A stretch of 17,831 nucleotides of DNA from Duodenibacillus intestinigallinarum. Lineage in GTDB: Bacteria > Pseudomonadota > Gammaproteobacteria > Burkholderiales > Burkholderiaceae_F. Under the pieces are notes generated by a model. It saw only the letters and a program-made list of their open reading frames with translations. It did not search any database and was not told the DNA's origin. The stretch is taken from contig DXAH01000022.1 of assembly GCA_019117105.1 (NCBI GenBank), positions 1 to 17,831 on the forward strand, in the 5' to 3' direction. A program made the translations under genes and the position numbers. This document shows, one piece after another, positions 7,281-15,631 of this stretch (positions are counted from its first letter, which is position 1; every line of letters begins with the position of its first letter).

Positions 7281-7421
7281 ATTGACGTCCTCCCGCCGGC
7301 TCACGTCGGGGGATTTCTGCTGGGGGATTCCTGCTAACAGGCAGAGCCTGCTGCAGCTGGGTTTCTGTTGCTGATTCCCGATGGGGACTCATTTCACAGA
7401 CGATTCGAGCCTGCCGGCTCA
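7281..7421. mobile_element. Probable relic of an IS200/IS605-family end
   Basis: The segment opens with TTGACGTCCTCCCGCC followed by CGGGGGATTTCTGCT. This is the pattern I associate with the subterminal hairpins of IS200/IS605 (TnpA/TnpB) elements. The GGGGGATTYCTGCT unit is tandemly duplicated (7308-7321 and 7322-7335, one mismatch). Further small hairpins follow (CAGGC/GCCTG around 7339-7351), and GCCGGCTCA recurs at 7295-7303 and 7413-7421. No transposase or TnpB frame is present, so this would be a solo end or a non-autonomous copy. It forms part of the rlmE leader and the yhbY upstream region. Assigned from memory of the family, not from a search. Confidence 0.4.
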
Positions 7422-7493
7422 TTCTTAATGACACCGCATTTTAGCGACATTCATCCGCCAACTCATACAGGCGGTCTTCTGGCGTTAGTCAGA

Positions 7494-7499
7494 TAAAAT
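7494..7499 (+). promoter_or_regulatory. Candidate -10 element for yhbY
   Basis: TAAAAT at 7494-7499 is a good -10 hexamer 44 bp before the yhbY ATG. No convincing -35 lies 16-18 bp upstream, so the promoter is tentative. Confidence 0.35.
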
Positions 7500-7542
7500 G
7501 CGTCCTGCACGACTTTTTTAGGTACAAAGACGCAATTCAACA

Positions 7543-8013
7543 ATGACAGAACTAGTTTTAGAGCGTAACGAAAGACTGCGCCTGCGCGCCGACGCCCATC
7601 ACTTGAATCCGCTCGTGCTGATCGGAGAAAAGGGAATGACGCAGGCCGTCTTAAAGGAAATCGAGCGCGCGCTCGACGATCACGGTCTCGTCAAGGTGCA
7701 CGTAGCCGGAGACGATCGCGAAGAACGCGACGAAATTTATCACACGGTCGCCGCAGAGCTTGGCGCCGCCCGCATCCAAGCCATCGGCAAGATGCTCGTC
7801 TTCTATCGCCCGCCCGTCGAAAAGACCGAAGAGGACATCGGGCTCGCTCAGCTGCGCGCCAAGTCCGACCCCGGCGCCCGCGGCATCAAGAAACCCTCCG
7901 ACAAGAAAAAGAAGCTCGCTTTGGGCAAACCTTCGAGCGCCAAGGATGCCAAGCGCAAGAGTAAAGCGCGTGCGGCAGCCAAGCGCAAAACAAAAAAGGC
8001 CTCGCTTGCCTGA
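7543..8013 (+). CDS. yhbY: YhbY-family CRM-domain RNA-binding protein with basic tail (156 aa)
   Basis: This is a small pre-50S-associated RNA-binding protein implicated in large-subunit assembly. Residues 1-92 form the CRM fold with the GxxG loop GEKG (28-31) and the usual opening LRxxAHHLNPLVLIG. The E. coli protein ends near residue 97. Here a further 60 residues form a low-complexity, Lys/Ala/Arg-rich tail (about 112-156), probably disordered and RNA-binding. ATG 7543 has only a weak Shine-Dalgarno. It is divergent from rlmE, which also acts on the large subunit, and ends just before a strong terminator. Confidence 0.93.
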   Translation: MTELVLERNERLRLRADAHHLNPLVLIGEKGMTQAVLKEIERALDDHGLVKVHVAGDDREERDEIYHTVAAELGAARIQAIGKMLVFYRPPVEKTEEDIGLAQLRAKSDPGARGIKKPSDKKKKLALGKPSSAKDAKRKSKARAAAKRKTKKASLA

Positions 8014-8038
8014 CGAACTTCAGTTTTTCGTCTTCAAA

Positions 8039-8071
8039 GCCTGCGGAAAGTCCCTGCCGCAGGCTTTTTTT
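8039..8071 (+). terminator. Intrinsic terminator of yhbY
   Basis: GCCTGCGG (8039-8046) pairs perfectly with CCGCAGGC (8057-8064) around a 10-nt loop, followed by seven T (8065-8071). Confidence 0.93.
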
Positions 8072-8090
8072 GCGAGCGCGGCAGGCTTGT

Positions 8091-8139
8091 ATGACAACTC
8101 AATGACGATTTGATGACAGCTTTGTCATAAATCTGTCAT
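8091..8139 (+). promoter_or_regulatory. Five-half-site PHO box array with an orientation switch
   Basis: ATGAC occurs at 8091, 8102 and 8113, and its complement GTCAT at 8124 and 8135. All five pentamers start exactly 11 bp apart. The forward pair forms TTGTCATAAATCTGTCAT (8122-8139), matching the E. coli PHO box CTGTCATAAATCTGTCAT at 17 of 18 positions. The three reverse half-sites form a second, looser box on the other strand. PhoB dimers bind such 11-bp direct repeats under phosphate limitation. The array lies between the yhbY terminator and the phosphate transporter, ending 52 bp before its ATG. A weak -10-like AAAACT (8150-8155) lies 10 bp past the forward box, so both activation and repression are possible. 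Confidence 0.85.
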
Positions 8140-8191
8140 AAACATCTGCAAAACTCTTTCATTGAGTTGTCAACAACCCATCCGTGCTCAA

Positions 8192-10531
8192 ATGTCTGAT
8201 TTTTATCTGGTCGTCCTCGGCTTTCTGGCCGTGCTGGCGTGCTTTGACTTGTTCGTAGGCGTCAGTAACGACGCCGTCAACTTCCTTAATTCCGCTTTGG
8301 GCTGCCGCATCGCGCGTTTCCGTACCACGATGTGGGTAGCAAGCTTCGGCGTTCTTCTCGGCGCCACCTTCTCCTCAGGGATGATGGAAATCGCCCGCTC
8401 GGGCGTCTTTCATCCGCAGATGTTCACATTCAACGAGATCATGATTGTCTTCTTTGCCGTCATGATCGCCGATGTGCTTCTGCTGGACACTTTCAATTCC
8501 CTGGGTCTGCCCACCTCCACCACCGTTTCCATCATCTTCGAGCTGCTCGGCAGCGCCCTTGCCGCCGCTCTCTACAAGATTTACGTTGCCGACGGCAGCT
8601 TCGCAGCCGTTGTTGACTACATCAACACCGCCAAGGCACTGACGATCATCTCAGGTATCTTGATTTCCGTAGGCGTTGCCTTCGTCTCGGGCATGGTCGT
8701 GCAATACCTGATGCGTTTGCTCTTTACCTTCCACTTTGAAGCCATGTATCGCCGCATCGGCGGCATCTTCGGCGGCTTCTGCATCACGGCCATCTTCTAC
8801 TTCCTCGTCATGAAAGGCGCCAAAGGCGCCAGCTTCATGCAACCCGAATGGATCGCCTGGATCGACGCCAACACCTCCGCCATCCTTTTGACGCTCTTCA
8901 TCGGATTGTCCATTTTGTTCTCCATTTTGCTTTGGACAATCAACTTCAACATCTTCCGAATCGTCATTCTGAGCGGTACCTTCTCGCTTGCCTTCGCGTT
9001 TGCCGGCAACGACTTGGTGAACTTCGTCGGTGTGCCGCTTGCCGCTCTTGATGCCGTACGCGACTTCATGGCCAACGGCACCGATGGCGACACCTTCATG
9101 ATGACTAGCCTTGCCGAAAAAGGCGGCAAAGCCGCCACAATTTTCTTGCTCCTGTCCGGTTTGATCATGGTGTTCACGCTGTGGTTCTCCAAGAAAGCCC
9201 ACCGCGTGGTTCAGACTTCCATCAACCTCTCTTCGAGCCAGCAGGGTGAACATGAACAGTTCGGCAGCTCCTTGCCCGGCCGTATGATCGTGCGCAGCTC
9301 CATGACGCTCGGATCGGTCATCCGTCAGATTCTGCCGATGCGCCTTCAGGGAGCATTGCATTCCCGCTTCAAGCCCCGTAAGCTCGAGCGCAACGAACAG
9401 CCGCTGCCCTTCGACTATGTCCGCGCATCCGTCAACCTGGTCCTCAGTTCCATTCTGATTGCCTCTGCAACCAGTCTGCAGCTGCCCTTGTCCACCACCT
9501 ACGTGACCTTCATGGTCGCCATGGGTTCGAGCTTTGCCGACGGCGCCTGGGACCGTGAAACGGCTGTCTACCGCATTTCCGGCGTGCTCACCGTGATCAG
9601 CGGCTGGTTCCTCACCGCCTTTACCGCCTGCTCGGCCGCAGCCCTGGTCTGCTGGATGGCGATGATGGGCGGCACCTACATGATGATCGCGCTGATGCTC
9701 TTTGCGATCACGCTGCTGATTCGCTCCAACTTCCTTAAGTCGCATTCCGCCGAGCAAAAAGAACTTCACCTCAAAAACGACGACTGCTACTCGGTACGCG
9801 ACGCCATCAACGACACGGTCGGCCTGCATCTGCAGCACACCGTGGATCTGTACGAAGCCACCGTCAAGGCGTTTCTCAACGACAACGAATCGGCGCTTCG
9901 CAAGATCAAGAGCGAGTCGACTGATTTCTTCGACCTGTTGAGCCGCGAACGCAGTATCTATTACGACATGGCCCAGCAGCGCAAGTCCGATACCAAGCTC
10001 GACCGCGATGCCCGTTACTGCTACTACCGCGCATACACCGGCATGCGTGAAGTGGGAAGCAACCTGCAAAAGCTTACGACGACGGTTAAGGACCACATTG
10101 CCAACCGTCACCGCGTCTACAAGGGTGAACTCAAGGCCAATCTGATCCAGTTGGCAAGCGACCTGCAAAAGCTCGGCCGCGCCGTCAAGGGCCGCCATGC
10201 GCTCGAGTCGGTGAAGCTCAACGGCAACGACATCATCCTTGAAATCGACCGCATGCAGGAAAACCTGCTCTCGTCGATTGCCACGGAAAACATCTCGATG
10301 CGCGGCTGTGAGCTCTACCTCAACTTCCTGCAGTTTGCCCGCGAGCTCGTCAACCGCTACAGCATCGTGGCCGTGCTCCAGCACGAGCTCAACGAGCTGT
10401 GCGACCGAGCCAAGACGGACGACAAGAGCGAAGGCAAGTCCGGCGCCAAGCTCGAAAAGCCCGCCTCGCACACCGGCCCGCAAAACATCCTGCGTGCCCT
10501 GCACGTCACGGGCTTCGGAAAGAAATCCTAA
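8192..10531 (+). CDS. PiT-family inorganic phosphate transporter with C-terminal PhoU-like domain (779 aa)
   Basis: This is a predicted inner-membrane cation-coupled phosphate symporter. The two inverted PiT signature repeats are visible: GVSNDAVNFLNSALGCR (23-39) and AGNDLVNFVGVPLAALDA (271-288). Matching LPTSTT (107-112) and LPLSTTYV (431-438) segments mark the two halves. About ten hydrophobic helices lie between residues 1 and 510, with a hydrophilic loop at about 335-405. Residues 525-740 are a soluble helical region (HLQHTVDLYEATVKAFL, many charged helices) resembling PhoU, then a disordered tail. PitA of E. coli is about 500 residues, so the extension is real extra domain. ATG 8192 gives a family-like N-terminus; a TTG at 8162 is possible, and neither has a Shine-Dalgarno. 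The PHO array upstream ties it to phosphate control. Confidence 0.92.
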   Translation: MSDFYLVVLGFLAVLACFDLFVGVSNDAVNFLNSALGCRIARFRTTMWVASFGVLLGATFSSGMMEIARSGVFHPQMFTFNEIMIVFFAVMIADVLLLDTFNSLGLPTSTTVSIIFELLGSALAAALYKIYVADGSFAAVVDYINTAKALTIISGILISVGVAFVSGMVVQYLMRLLFTFHFEAMYRRIGGIFGGFCITAIFYFLVMKGAKGASFMQPEWIAWIDANTSAILLTLFIGLSILFSILLWTINFNIFRIVILSGTFSLAFAFAGNDLVNFVGVPLAALDAVRDFMANGTDGDTFMMTSLAEKGGKAATIFLLLSGLIMVFTLWFSKKAHRVVQTSINLSSSQQGEHEQFGSSLPGRMIVRSSMTLGSVIRQILPMRLQGALHSRFKPRKLERNEQPLPFDYVRASVNLVLSSILIASATSLQLPLSTTYVTFMVAMGSSFADGAWDRETAVYRISGVLTVISGWFLTAFTACSAAALVCWMAMMGGTYMMIALMLFAITLLIRSNFLKSHSAEQKELHLKNDDCYSVRDAINDTVGLHLQHTVDLYEATVKAFLNDNESALRKIKSESTDFFDLLSRERSIYYDMAQQRKSDTKLDRDARYCYYRAYTGMREVGSNLQKLTTTVKDHIANRHRVYKGELKANLIQLASDLQKLGRAVKGRHALESVKLNGNDIILEIDRMQENLLSSIATENISMRGCELYLNFLQFARELVNRYSIVAVLQHELNELCDRAKTDDKSEGKSGAKLEKPASHTGPQNILRALHVTGFGKKS

Positions 10532-10557
10532 TCGGATCGATTTCTTAAGCTGATGGC

Positions 10558-10597
10558 AGCCCCGTACAATCCTCTCTGTTGTGCGGGGCTTTTCTTT
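10558..10597 (+). terminator. Intrinsic terminator of the phosphate transporter gene
   Basis: AGCCCCGTACAA (10558-10569) pairs with TTGTGCGGGGCT (10579-10590) with one T/G wobble and a 9-nt loop. The T-rich tail TTTTCTTT follows. It lies 26 nt after the stop codon and 30 nt before the next gene's ATG. Confidence 0.9.
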
Positions 10598-10626
10598 GGC
10601 CCTGCCGAACACAAGGAACAACGCTC

Positions 10627-11288
10627 ATGCGCGGACTGATTTTGTTTGATCTGGACGGAACTTTGATGGACAGCGCCCCGGGATTGGCCAACTCTGCCAA
10701 TTCCCTGAGGTCTCGCGCGGGACTGGCGTCCCTTCCCTACGAAGCGCTTCGCGAGCACTGCGGCAGCGGGGCAGCGGGAATGATTTGGGCGGGACTCCGC
10801 ATGCCCCCCACGGCAAGCGTCTTTGAAGCAAGCAGGCGTGATTTTCTGGAGCACTACGCACAGATCATGGTGCAGGACAGCACGCCCTTTGAGGGAGTGC
10901 CCGACATGCTCGCACGGTTGACCGAAATGGGACTGGCATGGGGCATCGTGACCAACAAAGCCATTGAATTGGCCCGCCCCTTGTGCGAAGCCAAAGGCAT
11001 TGCCCGACACGCAGCCTGCATTTTGTCGGGACAAAGCTTTCCCGCGCCCAAGCCCGCGCCCGATGCGCTGTTGCACGCCATGGCGACGCTGGGGTATTCG
11101 GCTGCTGAAACCGTTTACGTGGGAGACGACGCGCGCGACGCACAGGCCGCCGCCAATGCGAAAGTGCCATTCATTGCCGCCACCTGGGGCTACACCGGCA
11201 GCGGCGCCGCCGTCTCCGACTGGGGAGCGGCAGCGCTGGCCCGGCATGTGACCGAGTTGCCCGAACTGGCTGTACGTCTTCTTTCTCG

Positions 11289-11292
<4 letters not shown>
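10627..11292 (+). CDS. HAD-superfamily phosphatase, Gph-like (221 aa)
   Basis: This is a cytoplasmic HAD hydrolase of the phosphoglycolate phosphatase type, which clears 2-phosphoglycolate formed during DNA repair and metabolism. Motif I is FDLDGTL with nucleophile D8 and acid D10, motif II T109 in IVTNKA, motif III K142 in APKPAPD, and motif IV VYVGDDARD (D167, D168, D171). A helical cap lies between motifs I and II. The ATG at 10627 is preceded by AAGGA. A longer frame from 10579 starts inside the preceding terminator and is rejected. The exact substrate is uncertain: MupP-type sugar-phosphate phosphatases look similar. Its stop overlaps the convergent uvrB stop. Confidence 0.85.
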
Positions 11293-13331
<2,039 letters not shown>

Positions 13332-13419
13332 GAAAACACTTCTCTACGAATGCATTGAGTGCGCAATTTGATAATTTCCGCCTCTTGGAACAAACCGTAC
13401 GCACACCAAAGGTCTAATA

Positions 13420-13497
13420 TTAGTTGTTGCCGTCGGCTCCGACACGCGTTTGCAGCCGACCGGACAAATTGGACGATAAATTTTCAACAACAACTAA
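13420..13497. repeat. Nested inverted repeats between uvrB and the aminotransferase gene
   Basis: TTAGTTGTTG (13420-13429) is exactly complementary to CAACAACTAA (13488-13497). Inside this 78-bp span GTCGGCT (13432-13438) pairs with AGCCGAC (13454-13460). A 10-bp palindrome, CTAATATTAG (13414-13423), overlaps the left edge. In plus-strand RNA the outer right arm ends 3 nt before the AGGGA ribosome binding site of the aminotransferase gene. It could be a leader structure or a regulator site serving both divergent genes. Confidence 0.5.
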
Positions 13498-13509
13498 ACA
13501 GGGATGCAT

Positions 13510-14712
13510 ATGTCCGATGCTTTGTTCAGCAGCCTCGTTGCTGCTCCTGCCGATCCGATCCTTGGCGTGACGCAGCGCTACCGCCAGGATCCCCGCCCGC
13601 AAAAAGTAAATCTCGGTGTGGGCGCATACATGACTGACGAAGGCGTCACTCCGGTGCTCGACGTCGTCAAGGAAGCCGAAACCGCTCTTGCCGAAGCTTG
13701 CATTCCGCACAGCTACCTGCCCATCAGCGGTCTTGACGGCTACGGCGCGCATGTCCAGCAGATGGTTTTCGGTGCCGACAGCGAAATCGTTCTCTCGGGA
13801 CGCGCCGCTACCATCCAGACTCTGGGCGGCACGGGCGCTCTGAAGGTCGGCATGGACTTCATGTTCCATATCTGCGGCGAGCGCGTCGCCTCCACGTCGC
13901 TGCCCACCTGGGGCAACCACAACGCCATCCTCGGCATGGCTGGCTACGAGATCAAACCCTACCGCTACTATGACGCCGCCACCAACAGCCTCAACTTCGA
14001 AGCGATGGTCGAAGACCTCAAGGCCCTGCCCGCCAAGACTCTCGTGGTTCTGCACTCCTGCTGCCACAACCCGACGGGCTACGACCTCACCGAAGAGCAG
14101 TGGAAGGTCGTGATCGATATCTGCCAGAAGGGCGGTCTTACCCCCTTCCTTGACATGGCCTATCAGGGCTTCCGCGACGGTCTTGACGAAGACGCCGCAT
14201 CAATTCGCATGTTTGCCGCCTCCGGCATGAGCTTCTTGGTCGCCACGTCGTTCTCCAAGTCGTTTAACCTCTACAACGAACGTATCGGCGCCCTTACGGT
14301 CGTCTGCCAGAGCAAGGCCGAAGCCGACGTCGTAATGACGCAGCTGAAGGCTGTGGTGCGCTGCAACTACTCCAACCCGCCTGCTCACGGCGCATACATC
14401 GTCGAGCGCGTGCTCGCCGATCCGCAAAAGTACGCTCACTGGAAGGAAGAGCTCGGCGGCATGCGTGAACGCATCCGCTCGATGCGCAAGGCGCTGGCCG
14501 ATGAAATGGCCCGCCTCGGAGCCAAGCGCGACTTCAGCTTCGTGACGCGCCAGGCCGGCATGTTCTCCTTTACGGGATTGACGCCCGAGCAGGTTGAAAA
14601 GCTGGCAGCCGACTACGGCATCTACGCCGTCAAAAACGGTCGCATCTGCATTTGCGGCCTCAACACCCGCAATGTGCAGTACGTGGCCAAATCCATCGCC
14701 GAAGTGCTCTGA
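13510..14712 (+). CDS. tyrB: Aromatic-amino-acid/aspartate aminotransferase (400 aa)
   Basis: This is a PLP-dependent class I transaminase of the AspC/TyrB group, a cytosolic enzyme exchanging amino groups between aspartate or aromatic amino acids and 2-oxoglutarate. Visible family residues are W134 (PTW), N187 in CCHNPTG, D215 and Y218 in DMAYQGF, the PLP lysine K250 in SFSKSFNLYNERIG, R258, and the C-terminal carboxylate-binding R378 in NGRICICGLNTRN. Length fits E. coli TyrB (397), whose GGTGALKVG-type loop and HSCCHNPTG region it resembles more than AspC. ATG 13510 is chosen because AGGG (13500-13503) lies 6 nt upstream; an ATG two codons earlier overlaps that site. Substrate preference cannot be fixed from sequence. 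Confidence 0.92.
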   Translation: MSDALFSSLVAAPADPILGVTQRYRQDPRPQKVNLGVGAYMTDEGVTPVLDVVKEAETALAEACIPHSYLPISGLDGYGAHVQQMVFGADSEIVLSGRAATIQTLGGTGALKVGMDFMFHICGERVASTSLPTWGNHNAILGMAGYEIKPYRYYDAATNSLNFEAMVEDLKALPAKTLVVLHSCCHNPTGYDLTEEQWKVVIDICQKGGLTPFLDMAYQGFRDGLDEDAASIRMFAASGMSFLVATSFSKSFNLYNERIGALTVVCQSKAEADVVMTQLKAVVRCNYSNPPAHGAYIVERVLADPQKYAHWKEELGGMRERIRSMRKALADEMARLGAKRDFSFVTRQAGMFSFTGLTPEQVEKLAADYGIYAVKNGRICICGLNTRNVQYVAKSIAEVL

Positions 14713-14741
14713 TAGCGCACCGATCGGCTGACTGGCCCCAA

Positions 14742-14786
14742 GCCGTCGTCTTTCTCACAAGGCGACGGCATTTTCTTTTTCTCTTT
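14742..14786 (+). terminator. Intrinsic terminator of the aminotransferase gene
   Basis: GCCGTCGTCTT (14742-14752) pairs with AAGGCGACGGC (14759-14769) with one T/G wobble and a 6-nt loop. ATTTTCTTTTTCTCTTT follows. Confidence 0.92.
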
Positions 14787-14792
14787 CGTTAG

Positions 14793-14867
14793 TTTAAATT
14801 TTCATTATAAGTCTTTAAATTTCATAGACTTAGAGAAGTATTGAGCACGATTTTTGCTGAAAATCGT
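14793..14867. repeat. AT-rich block with direct and inverted repeats upstream of tRNA-Asn
   Basis: TTTAAATTTTCAT (14793-14805) recurs as TTTAAATTTCAT (14814-14825), 21 bp on. TAAGTCT/AGACTTA (14808-14814 with 14826-14832) and ACGATTTT/AAAATCGT (14847-14854 with 14860-14867) are perfect inverted repeats. They sit 30-105 bp upstream of the tRNA promoter -35. No coding frame is credible here. Confidence 0.5.
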
Positions 14868-14897
14868 CTTGAATGGCGAATTTTCTCCGAAAAAGAC

Positions 14898-14926
14898 TTG
14901 CCAAAACTCAAAAACACCTATATAGT
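14898..14926 (+). promoter_or_regulatory. Sigma-70 promoter of tRNA-Asn
   Basis: TTGCCA (14898-14903) and TATAGT (14921-14926) are separated by exactly 17 bp and place the start about 7-8 nt before the mature tRNA 5' end. An A/T-rich segment upstream could act as an UP element. Confidence 0.8.
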
Positions 14927-14939
14927 TCTGCTTCTGCAT

Positions 14940-15015
14940 TCCCCGATAGCTCAGTCGGTAGAGCAACGGACTGTTAATCCGTGGGTCGTTGGTTCGAGCC
15001 CAACTCGGGGAGCCA
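14940..15015 (+). tRNA. tRNA-Asn (anticodon GTT)
   Basis: This is a 76-nt cloverleaf. The acceptor stem is TCCCCGA (14940-14946) with TCGGGGA (15005-15011). The D arm contains AGCTCAGTCGGTAGAGC. The anticodon stem ACGGA/TCCGT carries loop CTGTTAA, giving GTT at 14973-14975, and the T arm contains GGTTCGAGCC. Discriminator G and an encoded CCA (15013-15015) follow. It stands alone between its own promoter and terminator. I found no repeated copy of its 3' end downstream in the window that would mark an integrated element. Confidence 0.98.
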
Positions 15016-15049
15016 CCTCTTCTTTCAGAGGGTTGCAGGAAGAAAAGAG

Positions 15050-15076
15050 CGCGTCACTTCGGTGTCGCGTTTTTTT
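15050..15076 (+). terminator. UUCG-capped terminator of tRNA-Asn
   Basis: CGCGTCAC (15050-15057) pairs with GTGTCGCG (15062-15069) apart from one T/T mismatch. It is capped by a TTCG tetraloop and followed by seven T (15070-15076). Confidence 0.88.
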
Positions 15077-15411
15077 GTTTCTGGAGCCAGAGTTTCGAAA
15101 GTTTTCCCGGATTTATACGGGTTTTCTCGTAACACCCTAACAAAACATCAAAACGTTTTCTTCACCTCCCCAAACATAACGAATTTTTGCGATACAAAGA
15201 TAGCTCCGACACACAATCGAGTAGGTGATTAATTCTCTTACCGACCTCTCACACCTTCGCCCGTACCGATCTGGTAGGGGCCTCTCGCGAGGCGTTTTAC
15301 AGCGGTTTCCATAGTTTTAGCCACCATTCCCGTCAACACACGTTAGACCGAGCTAACTCCAGCCTTGGGCCTTTCAGAAAGTCGTTGGACAGAGTCGTGG
15401 ACAGGATGTGG
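15077..15411. other. Gene-poor spacer with tandem hairpins
   Basis: No credible frame is present on either strand. Two adjoining hairpins stand out. CCCGTACC (15260-15267) pairs with GGTAGGGG (15273-15280) with one mismatch, and GCCTC/GAGGC (15280-15284 with 15289-15293) is followed by GTTTTAC. A near-perfect 13-bp tandem repeat lies at 15381-15406. The hairpins could be a decayed terminator or part of a small RNA; neither is established. Confidence 0.45.
15381..15406. repeat. Two tandem 13-bp near-repeats
   Basis: GTCGTTGGACAGA (15381-15393) is followed directly by GTCGTGGACAGGA (15394-15406). The shared core is GTCGT-GGACAG. They lie just past the stop codon of the minus-strand coding remnant. 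Confidence 0.5.
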
Positions 15412-15558
15412 CTATGCGCAATACTCCATCAGCTCTTTCGCATGTCGGCCCAATGAATCGCCTGTCCATGCGTGGATCCGAGTTTCCTCAGCGCCGAATA
15501 TCTTCTCAAACGCAAGCGTCAATTTCCACTTGCGCAATTGCAAAAAGCCCGCAGCAAC
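15412..15558 (-). pseudogene. Unrecognised 3'-end coding remnant (48 codons)
   Basis: The minus strand is open from 15558 to a TAG at 15412. The C-terminal part reads like a real protein end: LRKWKLTLAFEKIFG, then RIHAWTGDSLGRHAK, then ELMEYCA. It has no ATG start and no ribosome binding site. Its first dozen codons run through the autotransporter's terminator hairpin, so the upstream part of the gene is missing. I do not recognise the family. Its position near a tRNA suggests a relic of an integrated element, but no integrase motif (R-H-R-Y) is visible. It may also be a chance frame. Confidence 0.3.
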
Positions 15559-15586
15559 TCATCCATTGGGAAAAACTGCTGCGGGC
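15542..15586 (-). terminator. Intrinsic terminator of the autotransporter gene
   Basis: On the minus strand GCCCGCAGCA and TGCTGCGGGC (15577-15586 and 15547-15556) form a perfect 10-bp stem with a 20-nt loop. TTTTTG follows (15542-15546 complement). It lies 46 nt after the autotransporter stop. Confidence 0.9.
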
Positions 15587-15631
15587 CTCTCCTCTACAGC
15601 CTGGAGTCAAGCCGTTAGAGATCAAACTGCG

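Noticed and set aside
7308..7335. CRISPR-like repeat unit
   Set aside because: Only two contiguous copies of 14 bp with no spacers; fits a transposon-end duplication better.
8651..10621. 656-codon open frame antisense to the phosphate transporter
   Set aside because: It mirrors codon bias of the PiT-PhoU gene, lacks known motifs and spans the terminator; the sense product has clear family signatures.
13332..13503. SOS (LexA) box upstream of uvrB
   Set aside because: No CTGT-N8-ACAG or close variant seen in the spacer.
14990..15631. attL/attR pair at tRNA-Asn
   Set aside because: No second copy of the tRNA 3' end found within the window and no integrase gene.
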